64,000 bases of DNA from Acidimicrobiia bacterium. Lineage in GTDB: Bacteria > Actinomycetota > Acidimicrobiia > Acidimicrobiales > AC-14. This document shows, one piece after another, positions 8,572 through 18,363 of this stretch (position 1 is the first letter of the stretch; the number at the start of each line of letters is the position of its first letter). A program made the position numbers and the translations under genes. The stretch spans positions 1-64,000 of the forward strand of contig JAHFUP010000011.1 of assembly GCA_023265025.1 (NCBI GenBank), written 5' to 3'. The notes below the pieces were generated by a model, which did not search any database, was not told the origin of the DNA, and saw only the letters and a list, made by a program, of their open reading frames with translations.

Positions 8572-8925
8572 ATGCTGGACGACAGTCCCAAACGCGGGTT
8601 CTACGAGGCGCAGATCGCGTACCTGGTGGCGGGCGACGTCGAGGGCCTGATCGACAACAACTACACCGACGACGCGACACTCGTGTCGTTCGACAATCAG
8701 ATCCACGGGAACGCCGCCTTGAAGGTGTACTTCAGGGGCTACCTGGAGATGCTCGGCAAGCTCGAGGTGGTGTCCACCGACAAGTTCGTGGAGACCGACG
8801 ACAGCCTCTTCTTCGAGGCCACGGTCAACACCAACTTCGGTCAGGCCAAGGTGTTCGACGCCTGGGTCCTGCGCGACGGCAAGATCTCCCACCACTTCAC
8901 CGGCGTCTACCCACCGCCAGCATGA
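8572..8925 (+). CDS. SnoaL/NTF2-like protein
   Basis: The 117-residue product shows the short NTF2-like pattern (FYEAQIAYLVAGDVEGLIDNNYTDDATLVSF, then GNAALKVYFRGYL and the C-terminal strand WVLRDGKISHHFTGVYP). The ATG at 8572 is spaced 7 bases after GAGGAGG, so it is preferred to the GTG at 8566. Its TGA overlaps the ATG of the next SnoaL gene (ATGA), and the run continues with the same overlap into the NmrA-type gene, a tight three-gene unit. Function unknown. Confidence 0.75.
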   Translation: MLDDSPKRGFYEAQIAYLVAGDVEGLIDNNYTDDATLVSFDNQIHGNAALKVYFRGYLEMLGKLEVVSTDKFVETDDSLFFEATVNTNFGQAKVFDAWVLRDGKISHHFTGVYPPPA

Positions 8926-9335
8926 CGGAGGCCGAGATCCGCGACATCGTCCAGCGGTTCACGGACCAGGCCTGGAACGGTGGCGACCTCGACCTCATCG
9001 ACGAGCTGTTCGCGGCGGACTACGTCGGGCACGACGCGCCGCGGCCCGAGCCCGTCCACGGCCCGGAGGGCATGAAGGACTTCCTGCGGATGTACCACGG
9101 CGCCTTCTCCGACGCCAACATCACCCTCGACGACGTCCTCGTCGTGGGCGACAAGGTCGTCACCCGCTGGACGGGCCGGGGCACCCACGACGGCGACCTG
9201 ATGGGCATCCCGCCGACCAACACGTCCGTCGTCTTCACCGGCATCCGCATCTTCCGGTTGGCCGACGGCAAGATCGTCGAAGGGTGGGTCAACTGGGACA
9301 CCTTCGGCCTGATGCGTCAGCTAGGGAAAGTATGA
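8922..9335 (+). CDS. SnoaL-like ester-cyclase-type protein
   Basis: At 137 residues this matches the SnoaL polyketide-cyclase pattern well: IVQRFTDQAWNGGDLDLIDELFAADYVGHDAP, GPEGMKDFLRMYHGAF, GRGTHDGDLMGIPPTN and a C-terminal LADGKIVEGWVNWD. In this family the conserved polar residues in the cone bind a cyclic or enol substrate; a specific reaction cannot be inferred. It begins ATGA-overlapped with the previous gene and ends ATGA-overlapped with the NmrA-like gene, so all three should be translated together. Confidence 0.82.
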   Translation: MTEAEIRDIVQRFTDQAWNGGDLDLIDELFAADYVGHDAPRPEPVHGPEGMKDFLRMYHGAFSDANITLDDVLVVGDKVVTRWTGRGTHDGDLMGIPPTNTSVVFTGIRIFRLADGKIVEGWVNWDTFGLMRQLGKV

Positions 9336-10213
9336 ATCTGGTCGTCGGGGCCACGGGCTTCCTGGGGAGCAAGATCTGCATTGAGCTGGCCGCCCAGGGC
9401 AAGGCCGTCACCGCCATGGTCCGCGGCGCCGGCGACGTCAAGCTCGCCCCGCTCCGCAACTCCGGCGCCGAGTTCGTGGTGGGCGACCTGAAGGAACCCG
9501 CCTCGCTCGACGCCGCCTGCCAGGGCAAGACCGCGGTCGTCTCCACCGCCTCGGCGTCGCTGTCCCGCCAGGCCGGCGACAACATCCAGTCCGTCGACCT
9601 GGACGGGCAGCGCAGCCTGATCGACGCGGCGAAGACGGCCGGCGTGGCCAAGTTCGTGTACATCTCGTTCTCGTCGAACATGACGACTGACGGGCCGGTG
9701 ACGGCGGCCAAGCGCGTCGTGGAGCAGTACCTGATGAACAGTGGGCTGGACTACACGATCCTGCGCTGCGGCTTCCTTATGGAGATCATGGTCGCCCCGA
9801 TCGTGGGGTTCGACTACGCCAACGCCAAAGCTGTCGTCTACGGCTCGGGCGAGAACCCGCTGAGCCTCCTGTCTATGGACGACGTCGCCAAGATGGTCGT
9901 CCTGTGCCTCGAGAGCCCGGCGGCGTCGAAGGCCGTCATCGAGTTCGGCGGCCCCACGCCGGTCACGCTGCACGAGCTGGTGGCCGCGTTCGAGGAGGTG
10001 AGCGGCCGGCCGTTCGAAATGCAACACGTGCCCGAGGAAGCGCTCGTGGCCGCCTGGGAGGGGTCCGCCGACCCGGTGTCGAAGTCGATCAACGCGCTCA
10101 TGGTGGACTTCGCGCGGGGCGACATGATCCAGATGGACCAGACGCTCGCCACCTTCCCCGTGGAGATGACCAGCGTCCGCGAGTACGCCGCCAAAGTGCT
10201 CTCCAGCCCCTAG
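9332..10213 (+). CDS. NmrA-type NAD(P)-binding atypical SDR
   Basis: The 293-residue protein starts with the Rossmann motif VVGATGFLGSKI and continues with the pattern of NmrA/NAD(P)H-binding atypical short-chain reductases (VVGDLKEPASLDAAC, KFVYISFSSN, LDYTILRCGFLME). The classical catalytic YxxxK is not evident, so it may be a redox sensor or a reductase of unusual type. It overlaps the upstream SnoaL gene by ATGA. A 94-bp gap separates it from the next SnoaL gene. Confidence 0.83.
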   Translation: MNLVVGATGFLGSKICIELAAQGKAVTAMVRGAGDVKLAPLRNSGAEFVVGDLKEPASLDAACQGKTAVVSTASASLSRQAGDNIQSVDLDGQRSLIDAAKTAGVAKFVYISFSSNMTTDGPVTAAKRVVEQYLMNSGLDYTILRCGFLMEIMVAPIVGFDYANAKAVVYGSGENPLSLLSMDDVAKMVVLCLESPAASKAVIEFGGPTPVTLHELVAAFEEVSGRPFEMQHVPEEALVAAWEGSADPVSKSINALMVDFARGDMIQMDQTLATFPVEMTSVREYAAKVLSSP

Positions 10214-10307
10214 GCGAATGAGGGCCTGAGGCGTACACTCGGCACGGCGGCAGGGGCGCGACTCGCGCAGTTTGCCCACATTCCGTTCAAGCACTGGAGG
10301 GACCGAC

Positions 10308-10730
10308 ATGGCAGATTCGATGGCAGTTGTCGACAAGATGTACGAGTGCTTCGGCCGAGGCGACATGGACACGCTGAAGACTGACGTCTTCGCCGAGGAC
10401 ATCGTCTGGCGGCTGCCGGGCCACCACCCGCTCTCGGGCGCCAAGAACGGCGCGGACGAGGTCATCGCCTTCTTCGGCGCCCTCATCGCCACCGGCGTCA
10501 ACGTGGACAACGTGTCCTTCGGCACCATCGGCGACACGATGGTCGTGGAGAAGCACACCGGCCACGGCACGGTGAACGGCCGCGACTACATCTTCCCGAC
10601 GTGCAGCGTCTACACGATCGCCGACGGCAAGATCAAAGAGGTGCAGGTGTACACCGCCGACCAGCACGGGGTCGACGACTACTTCTGGCAGGCCAACCCG
10701 CTCAAGGGTCTCCCGGACCGGCTGGCCTAG
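10308..10730 (+). CDS. SnoaL-like protein
   Basis: A 140-residue NTF2-like protein (VVDKMYECFGRGDMDTLKTDVFAEDIVWRLPGHHPL, GADEVIAFFGALI, IADGKIKEVQVYTADQHGVDDYFW). The sequence around WRLPGHHPLSG resembles the SnoaL protein encoded at 13674-14081 (WLVPGHNQLSG), so these two look like close paralogues. The ATG at 10308 follows CTGGAGGG. The gene is followed by another SnoaL gene after 66 bp. Confidence 0.77.
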   Translation: MADSMAVVDKMYECFGRGDMDTLKTDVFAEDIVWRLPGHHPLSGAKNGADEVIAFFGALIATGVNVDNVSFGTIGDTMVVEKHTGHGTVNGRDYIFPTCSVYTIADGKIKEVQVYTADQHGVDDYFWQANPLKGLPDRLA

Positions 10731-10796
10731 TTCCGACTCTCGCCGGCGGGCGCGCTCCGGCGCGCCTGTTCCGGCGCGCCCATCGACAGGAGGAAG

Positions 10797-11741
10797 ATGT
10801 CCGCTGACGAAGACCTCAACTGGAAGGCAAACCTGCTCGACCGCATCTACGCGTCGAAGAAGGCCACGGAGATTGCCAACAAGGCGGTCATCGCCCGCTA
10901 CGTCGAGGCCACCAACCAGAACGAGCTCGACGTGCTCGACGAGCTCGTGTACCCGGACTACGTGGAGCACGACCCGGTTCCCGGGCAAGAGCCGGGACTC
11001 GAAGGCCTGAAGAAGGCCTACACGATGTTCAACACGCCCTTCCCCGACCTCAAGTTCATCTTCGACGACGTGATCGCCGAAGGCGACATGGTCTTCGGTC
11101 GCGGCATCATCTCCGGCACCCACGAGGGCGAGTTCTTCGGCGTTCCCGGGACCGGCAAGAAGGTGCACTGGACGGGCACCCGGCTCTTCCGCCTGCGTGA
11201 CCTGAAGGTGGTCGAGGGCTGGGTCAACATCGACATGATGAGCCTCATGCAGCAGATGGGCGTGGTGCCCACGCCGCCGGGCCCCGACCCGTCCACGATC
11301 CCGCCCGGCCCGCACATCACCGGGGCGCCGTCAACGGCGGAGGAGAACCGGGCGCTGATGGAGCGGTTCATCGACGAGGTATGGAACAAGGGCAACCTCG
11401 ACGTGGCCGACGAGATCTTCCACCCTCAGCACACCAGCCCGAGCGCACCCACCCTGCCGCCCGGCCCCGACGGCGTGAAGATCATCGCCACCATGTTCCG
11501 CAACGCCTACCCCGACTTCTGGATGACGATCGACCACCTCGTGGCCGAGCCCGACCGCGTGGCGGCGCGCTTCACCGAGGGCGGCACCCACAACGGCGAC
11601 CTCTTCGGTATCCCGCCCACGGGCAAGACGGTGAAGTTCACCGAGATGGGCATTTTGCGTGTCGCCGACGGCAAGGTCGTCGAGAGCTGGTACGACGTCG
11701 ACATGCTCGGCATGATGGGCCAGCTGGGCGTCGGCGGCTGA
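10797..11741 (+). CDS. Tandem SnoaL ester-cyclase-type protein
   Basis: Two SnoaL domains lie in 314 residues, about 25-160 (VIARYVEATNQNELDVLDELVYPDYVEHDP, GTHEGEFFGVPGTGK) and 180-312 (MERFIDEVWNKGNLDVADEIFHPQH, GTHNGDLFGIPPTGK), joined by a Pro-rich linker. The duplicated GTHxGxxFGxPxTGK stretch suggests an internal duplication of an ester-cyclase-type ancestor. Translation starts at ATG 10797 after ACAGGAGGAAG. The gene ends just before a long palindrome at 11752 that separates it from a convergent SnoaL gene. Confidence 0.82.
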   Translation: MSADEDLNWKANLLDRIYASKKATEIANKAVIARYVEATNQNELDVLDELVYPDYVEHDPVPGQEPGLEGLKKAYTMFNTPFPDLKFIFDDVIAEGDMVFGRGIISGTHEGEFFGVPGTGKKVHWTGTRLFRLRDLKVVEGWVNIDMMSLMQQMGVVPTPPGPDPSTIPPGPHITGAPSTAEENRALMERFIDEVWNKGNLDVADEIFHPQHTSPSAPTLPPGPDGVKIIATMFRNAYPDFWMTIDHLVAEPDRVAARFTEGGTHNGDLFGIPPTGKTVKFTEMGILRVADGKVVESWYDVDMLGMMGQLGVGG

Positions 11742-11751
11742 ACCACAGCAA

Positions 11752-11801
11752 CGAATTGGCTGCAGTTGACCGCGTGGGCGCGGCCAACTGCAGCCAGTTC
11801 G
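11752..11801. terminator. Long palindrome between convergent SnoaL genes
   Basis: A near-perfect stem of about 23 bp with the 4-nt loop TGGG occupies most of the 70-bp gap between two convergent genes. The inner 40 nt (11757-11796) have arms TGGCTGCAGTTGACCGCG and CGCGGCCAACTGCAGCCA. It is well placed as a bidirectional terminator. The 40-nt unit resembles another at 34718-34757 with the same tips and loop size, so it may also be a small dispersed palindromic element. Confidence 0.65.
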
Positions 11802-11811
11802 AGAAGGGGGG

Positions 11812-12252
11812 CTAGTGGCCGCCGCCGGGGCCGGGCGGGGGCGGGATGGCGCCGAGCTGGGTCATGAGGCCCATGAGGTCGGGCAGGCCCCAGTGCTCCA
11901 GGATCTTGCCGTCGACGTAGTGGTTAATCCCGAACGCGGCCCACTTGCAATGCCGGCCGGTGGCGGGCACGCCCATGAACGGGCCGTCGTTGGTGCCCTC
12001 GCCGATCACGTACGTGGCGACCCTGTCGCCCTCGGCGACCAGGTCGGTCACGGTGAACACCACGTCGGGGAACGCGGTGCGGAACATGCGGAAGACCATC
12101 TTGATGGTCTCGACGCCGGGGGGCGCGCCCGGAGGGGCGCTGTGCTCGACGTAGTCCGGCGCGAAGAACTCGTCGACGCCGTCGATGTTCCCCTTGTTGA
12201 TCTCGTCGACGAACGCGCGGTAGCGGGCCTTGTTGTCTTCTTCAACCGACAT
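11812..12252 (-). CDS. SnoaL-like ester-cyclase-type protein
   Basis: The 146-residue product has the SnoaL pattern YRAFVDEINKGNIDGVDEFFAPDYVEHSAPPG, IKMVFRMFRTAFPDVVFTVTDLVAEGDRV and GTNDGPFMGVPATGR, with a Gly/Pro-rich tail (PPPPGPGGGH). ATG at 12252. It is the last gene of a minus-strand group running from 14081 and converges on the tandem SnoaL gene across the 11752 palindrome. Substrate unknown. Confidence 0.8.
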   Translation of the reverse strand: MSVEEDNKARYRAFVDEINKGNIDGVDEFFAPDYVEHSAPPGAPPGVETIKMVFRMFRTAFPDVVFTVTDLVAEGDRVATYVIGEGTNDGPFMGVPATGRHCKWAAFGINHYVDGKILEHWGLPDLMGLMTQLGAIPPPPGPGGGH

Positions 12253-12273
12253 GGTGCGTCAGCCCTTTCTCGA

Positions 12274-13197
12274 TCAACTGCCGCCAGGGAGGAGGCCGGT
12301 CTGCTGGAACAGCGTGAGGGTGTCGGCCGACACCCAGCGCTCGATGATCTTGCCGCCGCCGAACCGCACGAAGTCCGTGTGGCTCCACGTGACCGTCTTG
12401 CCGGTTGGGGCGACGCCGAGGAAGTCCCCGGTGTGCGTGCCGGTCAGGAGCGAGTGGACGACCGCCTGGTTGCCCTCGACCGGGACGTTGCGAACATCGA
12501 CGGTGACGGTGAGGTCACCGAACGCGGCCCGTAGGGCGTGGGCGCCGGCAATCACGCCGGCCCAGTCCGTGGTGCCCCACACCGGGTTGTGGTCGACGAA
12601 CGCGGCCTGGTCGACCAGGTCCGCCAGCAGCGCCTCGTCGGGCTTGCCGACGGCCTCGACGAAGCGGATGGCCAGCGTCCGCCAGTCGTCGGCCGTGGCC
12701 TCGGGATTCTCGACCGCCTTGGAGCTGGCCTCTCCCCACTCCGAGGATCGGCCGGTGGCGACGGCCCCGGGGCCGGCGATCGGCATGGCGCCCAGCTGCT
12801 GCATCATGCCGACCATGTCGAGCTCGCCCCAGCCCTCCGACACCTGGCCGTTGATCACCCGGTCCAGGCCGACGGAGGTCACGTGGACCTCCTTGCCGCT
12901 GGGCGGAATCCCGTAGAAGGACTCGTTTTGCGTCCCGTGCCAGGTGTTGCGGATGCCCACGAGGTCGCCCTCGACGATGATGTCGTCGACGGTCATGTGC
13001 CCGTCGGGGAACGCGGTACGCCAGGTCTTGATGAGGTCGATCAGGCCCTCGGGGCCCATGCCCACGGCCTGCCCGCCGGCCCCGTGCACGGTCATGACCG
13101 GGGCGATGATTTCGTGGGCCAGGTCGTAGTTGCCGCCCGACCAGCCCTCGTCATTCCAGCGGCGGACGACCGCCTTTGCTTCCTCCGGTGTGCTCAC
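12274..13197 (-). CDS. Tandem SnoaL domain protein
   Basis: Starting at GTG 13197 (preceded by GGGAG) the 307-residue product has two SnoaL domains. The first (about 1-140: EAKAVVRRWNDEGWSGGNYDLAHEIIAP, GTQNESFYGIPPSGK) and second (about 165-300: LAIRFVEAVGKPDEALLADLVDQAAFVDH, GTHTGDFLGVAPTGK) each carry the GT-x4-GxxP/APxGK-type loop. The gene starts 13 bases after the stop of the tautomerase gene, implying co-transcription. An apparent longer frame extends upstream but would overlap that gene extensively. Confidence 0.8.
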   Translation of the reverse strand: MSTPEEAKAVVRRWNDEGWSGGNYDLAHEIIAPVMTVHGAGGQAVGMGPEGLIDLIKTWRTAFPDGHMTVDDIIVEGDLVGIRNTWHGTQNESFYGIPPSGKEVHVTSVGLDRVINGQVSEGWGELDMVGMMQQLGAMPIAGPGAVATGRSSEWGEASSKAVENPEATADDWRTLAIRFVEAVGKPDEALLADLVDQAAFVDHNPVWGTTDWAGVIAGAHALRAAFGDLTVTVDVRNVPVEGNQAVVHSLLTGTHTGDFLGVAPTGKTVTWSHTDFVRFGGGKIIERWVSADTLTLFQQTGLLPGGS

Positions 13198-13210
13198 GAC
13201 TCCCGCGGGC

Positions 13211-13594
13211 CTATTCGCCCGTGGCCCATTGCGACTGGGCCTTCTGGCTTGCCTCATCGCTGCCGCCGGCCGGGTCGGGATCGCTCGACGCGGTCGCCGC
13301 ACCGCCACCGCCGCCGGCCGACTGCGACTCTACGTACGCCCGCATGACGGCGTTGGCATTGGCGTGCATGGCCGCGTACTCGGGCCCGTACAGGAAAGGC
13401 AGGTCGGGCAGCGGCACGCCGGCGAGGGACCACTCGTAGAGCGGCGTCTCCTGGATGAGGCAGTAGGTGTAGGGGCGGGCGAGCTCGCCGACCACGCTGA
13501 TGAAGGTGTCGGTCATCTTCTTGAGCAGGTCACGCTTCTGCTCGTCACTGGTGAGCACCACGCCTTTGATGGTCTGGATGGTGATGATGGGCAT
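13211..13594 (-). CDS. 4-oxalocrotonate tautomerase-family protein
   Basis: The mature protein would begin with Pro (MPIITIQTIKGVV), the catalytic N-terminal proline of the tautomerase superfamily, followed by the helix SDEQKRDLLKKMTDTFISVVG. The recognised domain covers about residues 1-65; the rest is a Gly/Ala/Ser/Asp-rich tail of low complexity to residue 127. Tautomerases of this kind interconvert enol and keto forms, or act as cis-CAAD- or MSAD-like hydratases. It sits between SnoaL genes on the same strand, consistent with a role in keto-enol chemistry of the cluster. Confidence 0.78.
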   Translation of the reverse strand: MPIITIQTIKGVVLTSDEQKRDLLKKMTDTFISVVGELARPYTYCLIQETPLYEWSLAGVPLPDLPFLYGPEYAAMHANANAVMRAYVESQSAGGGGGAATASSDPDPAGGSDEASQKAQSQWATGE

Positions 13595-13626
13595 CCCGCG
13601 CTCCCTTGCTTTTCGAACGGATGTCT

Positions 13627-13690
13627 TAGGACCAGAACTGCCTAGGACCAGAACTGCCTAGGACCAGAACTGCCTAGGACCAGAACTGGT
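13627..13690. repeat. Four tandem 16-bp repeats at a gene 3' end
   Basis: The unit TAGGACCAGAACTGCC is repeated from 13627, 13643, 13659 and 13675; the last copy ends in GT instead of CC. Read on the minus strand it is the final DQFWS-stop coding stretch of the SnoaL gene at 13674-14081, duplicated three more times downstream of the stop, each copy carrying a TAG (TAA in the most distal). The 16-bp period shifts frame, so the copies are not an extension of the protein. Confidence 0.9.
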
Positions 13691-14081
13691 CGTACTGCGC
13701 CGTACCGTCGCCGAAGATGCCGCCCTTGCCGGCGATCACCTTGCCCTCACGCCAACGCAGGACGTGAGCCACGTCGATGTTCAGCTTCATGCTGGCGTCG
13801 TGCGAACGGGTCCCCTGGTTGTTGGTGACGTCGCAGGAGTAGTCGTCGTTGGTCAGGATCGTGATGACCTGCATGTTGAAGCTGCCGCCGCTGAGCTCGC
13901 CGACCTTGGCCATGAAGGCCAGAAACTCGTCGAGGCCGTACTTCCAGCCCGAGAGCTGGTTGTGGCCCGGCACCAGCCAGACCATGTCCTCGGCCCAGAA
14001 CTCCGAGCACAGCGAACGGTCGCCCGTGCCAAGCACCTTGTAGGCGTTGCCGACGTGTTCGGGCGTGACGTGAACCGTCAT
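13674..14081 (-). CDS. SnoaL-like protein
   Basis: A 135-residue NTF2-like protein (VGNAYKVLGTGDRSLCSEFWAEDMVWLVPGHNQLSG, GLDEFLAFMAKVG, VLRWREGKVIAGKGGIFGDG) related to the one encoded at 10308. The ATG at 14081 heads the minus-strand SnoaL/tautomerase group. The terminal 16 bases, including the stop codon, are the source of the tandem repeat array immediately downstream. Function unknown. Confidence 0.78.
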   Translation of the reverse strand: MTVHVTPEHVGNAYKVLGTGDRSLCSEFWAEDMVWLVPGHNQLSGWKYGLDEFLAFMAKVGELSGGSFNMQVITILTNDDYSCDVTNNQGTRSHDASMKLNIDVAHVLRWREGKVIAGKGGIFGDGTAQYDQFWS

Positions 14082-14224
14082 TGTCGAAACTCCCCGCTAG
14101 GCGGCCTGCGGCCGGTGGTCAGCGGATCCGTTGATACCACCGTTCCGGCGGAATTGCTAGAGGTTGCCGCCTGGTTCGTTCGCACCGTTGACAGCCGGCT
14201 GCGGTGAAGCGCAAGCTCGCGGAA

Positions 14225-14259
14225 GGTGTACACCCGAAACGGCACGCCGTCCGTACAAT
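14225..14259 (+). promoter_or_regulatory. Candidate operator and -10 box in a 230-bp divergent region
   Basis: The perfect palindrome GGTGTACACC (14225-14234) is followed by TACAAT (14254-14259), a plausible -10, inside an inverted repeat CCGTCC/GGACGG. No convincing -35 is seen. The region separates the SnoaL group from the membrane-protein gene at 14312. Confidence 0.25.
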
Positions 14260-14311
14260 GGAGCGGACGGGGCGTGTGTCCGGCCCGGCGCCGAACTGGT
14301 GGGAGGTCGTC

Positions 14312-15181
14312 ATGACGACAGTGAACGCGGGCCCGGCGGCGCCGCCGAAGAAGGCCCAGGCCATCACCGACCGGCACCTCTACCGCATGGGCGTGGTCGG
14401 CGGGACGGTCGGCTCGGTCGTGGCCCTCCCGTTCGTCGCCCTGCATCCCCACCTCCCGCCGGGCAGCGCCGTGGGCGTGATCAAGACGGTCCTCGACTTC
14501 GGGCCCTGGCTGTTCCTGCACTTCGGCCTGATGATGGTGCTGGTCCTGATGCTCGTTGGCATGGCTGCCTACTCCCGGTCCATCCAGGACGACCGGGCCT
14601 CGGCCTGGGGGGCGGTTGCCTTCGTCATCGGTCTCATCGGCACGGTCTTCGCCATCCTCGGCCAGGGGGTCGACGGGCTCGGGCTGAACGTCATCTCCCA
14701 CGTCTGGCAGGCCGCCCCCGAGAACGAGAAGTTCGCCGCGGTGACCGCCGCCGCCGGCGTGATGGGCGTGGCCACCGGCGTCTTCATCCTGGTGCTGTTC
14801 TTCTACTTCGGGCTGACCTCGCTGGTGTACTCCCTGGCCTTCGGCCTCAGCGAGGAGTTTCCCAACTGGCTGGCGGGGATCGCCTTCCTCGGCGGCTCCC
14901 TCGGGTTCAGCGGCGCCCTGTTCACCTACTTCGACGACTTCTCCGACCCCGTCTACTACGGCCTGTTCATCCCGTCCGCCGTCGTGTTCCTGATCTGGGT
15001 GTTCATCGCCGCCATCATCCTGTGGCGGCGGGAGTTGCGGGTCCCGAAAGCCGGCGCGGAGGAGGCCAAGGCGGCGAAGCGGGCGGCGAAGGCCGAGGCC
15101 AAGGCGGCGGCGAAGCCCTCCGCTCCACCGCTCGAGCCGGCCTCAGGGGTCAAGGAGTCGGCCACGAGCGGCGGAGACTGA
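14312..15181 (+). CDS. Multi-pass membrane protein of unknown function
   Basis: The 289-residue protein has about six hydrophobic segments (near residues 25-45, 65-88, 98-120, 138-165, 175-200 and 212-235) and a basic, Ala/Lys-rich cytoplasmic tail (repeats of AKAAKRAAKAEAKAAAK) of about 50 residues. I do not recognise a family. The ATG at 14312 is chosen because GGGAGG lies 6 bases upstream; open frame further upstream has no fitting ribosome site. It converges on the NmrA-type gene at 15190 with only 8 bases between stops. Confidence 0.7.
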   Translation: MTTVNAGPAAPPKKAQAITDRHLYRMGVVGGTVGSVVALPFVALHPHLPPGSAVGVIKTVLDFGPWLFLHFGLMMVLVLMLVGMAAYSRSIQDDRASAWGAVAFVIGLIGTVFAILGQGVDGLGLNVISHVWQAAPENEKFAAVTAAAGVMGVATGVFILVLFFYFGLTSLVYSLAFGLSEEFPNWLAGIAFLGGSLGFSGALFTYFDDFSDPVYYGLFIPSAVVFLIWVFIAAIILWRRELRVPKAGAEEAKAAKRAAKAEAKAAAKPSAPPLEPASGVKESATSGGD

Positions 15182-15189
15182 CCCGCCCA

Positions 15190-16032
15190 TCAGCCGAACA
15201 CCGCGGCGTTCTCCACTGCCCAGTCCCTGAAGGTCCGGCCCGGACGGCCCAGGATGTCGGCCACGGCCGGTGACACATGGGCGAAGTCCCCGACCCGGAC
15301 CATGGCGAAGTACCGCGACAGCGAGTCGATGAGCACCGGCGGGGCGCCGAAGCCGGCCATGGCCTGGCGGAAGGCCTCGTCGGGGATGTCCACGTGGCGC
15401 ACCTCGGTGCCGAGGGCGGCGGAGAGCGCGGCGGCGCAGTCGGCCGACGTGATGGCCTCGGGGCCGGTCAGCTCGTAGGTCTGCCCAACGTGGCCGGGCG
15501 AGGCCAGCACCTCGGCGGCGACCTCCCCGATGTCGGACGGGTGGATCATGGCGTGGGCCCCAGTGCCCGTGGGCTCGTAGAAGGCCCCCTGGGCCTTGAT
15601 GGTGTCGCGCCACTGGGCGGCGTTGGCCATGAAGATGGCCGGGCGCAGGATGGTCCACGACAGCGCGGACGCCCGCAGCCGCTCCTCCCCCGCGGCGTGG
15701 AACGGGCCCGACGCCACGTTGGCGATGACCCCCTGCGACGACAGGAGCACGAGGCGATCGACGCCGGCGGCGGTGGCCGCGTCGATGGCGTTGGTGTCCT
15801 CGCCGGCGATGTCGTTGCCGGCCGAGATCACCAGCGCGGCGTCAACGCCCTCGAACGCGGGTGGCAACGTCTCGGGCCGGTCGAGGTCGCCGGTCACCGC
15901 CTCGACGCCCGGCCACACGCCGGCCATCTTCGCCGGATCGCGGGTGAGCGCCCGCACCACGAGTCCCTTGTCGAGCAGCCGCTGCACGGCTGGGGTCCCG
16001 ACCTTCCCGCCGGCGCCAATCACCAGGATCAC
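15190..16032 (-). CDS. NmrA/NAD(P)H-binding family oxidoreductase
   Basis: The 280-residue protein begins with VIGAGGKVGTPAVQRLL, the glycine-rich NAD(P) motif of NmrA-like atypical SDRs, and continues with VTGDLDRPETLPPAFEGVDAALVIS and RLVLLSSQGV, the usual layout of quinone- or azo-reductase-type members. ATG at 16032. It is divergent from glgX across 231 bp, in which I see no strong promoter. It is a different subfamily from the protein encoded at 9332. Confidence 0.83.
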   Translation of the reverse strand: MILVIGAGGKVGTPAVQRLLDKGLVVRALTRDPAKMAGVWPGVEAVTGDLDRPETLPPAFEGVDAALVISAGNDIAGEDTNAIDAATAAGVDRLVLLSSQGVIANVASGPFHAAGEERLRASALSWTILRPAIFMANAAQWRDTIKAQGAFYEPTGTGAHAMIHPSDIGEVAAEVLASPGHVGQTYELTGPEAITSADCAAALSAALGTEVRHVDIPDEAFRQAMAGFGAPPVLIDSLSRYFAMVRVGDFAHVSPAVADILGRPGRTFRDWAVENAAVFG

Positions 16033-16263
16033 AAGTACTCCTCTCCGGCCGAAGGGGCCGCGCCGTCGGTCCGCGACGCGAGCCTAGCGCCGGCCCTCGG
16101 CCCCTGGCCGAGGCCCGGCGCCGGCGCGGATTCCCCAACGCCGCCCCAATTCGCGCCGACCCTGGCGCTTACGAAAGGACCGGGTGTTATCGTCCACAAA
16201 CGACATGGAGGGCGGGCTGGCGTCCCTGCCGGCTCGGGCGAAATCTTCGAGGGGACGAAACGA

Positions 16264-18360
<2,097 letters not shown>

Positions 18361-18363
18361 GCC

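Noticed and set aside
14204-14311. An N-terminal extension of the membrane protein starting at 14204 or 14258
   Set aside because: No ribosome site precedes these ATGs, whereas GGGAGG fits the ATG at 14312; the extension would also cover the candidate promoter.
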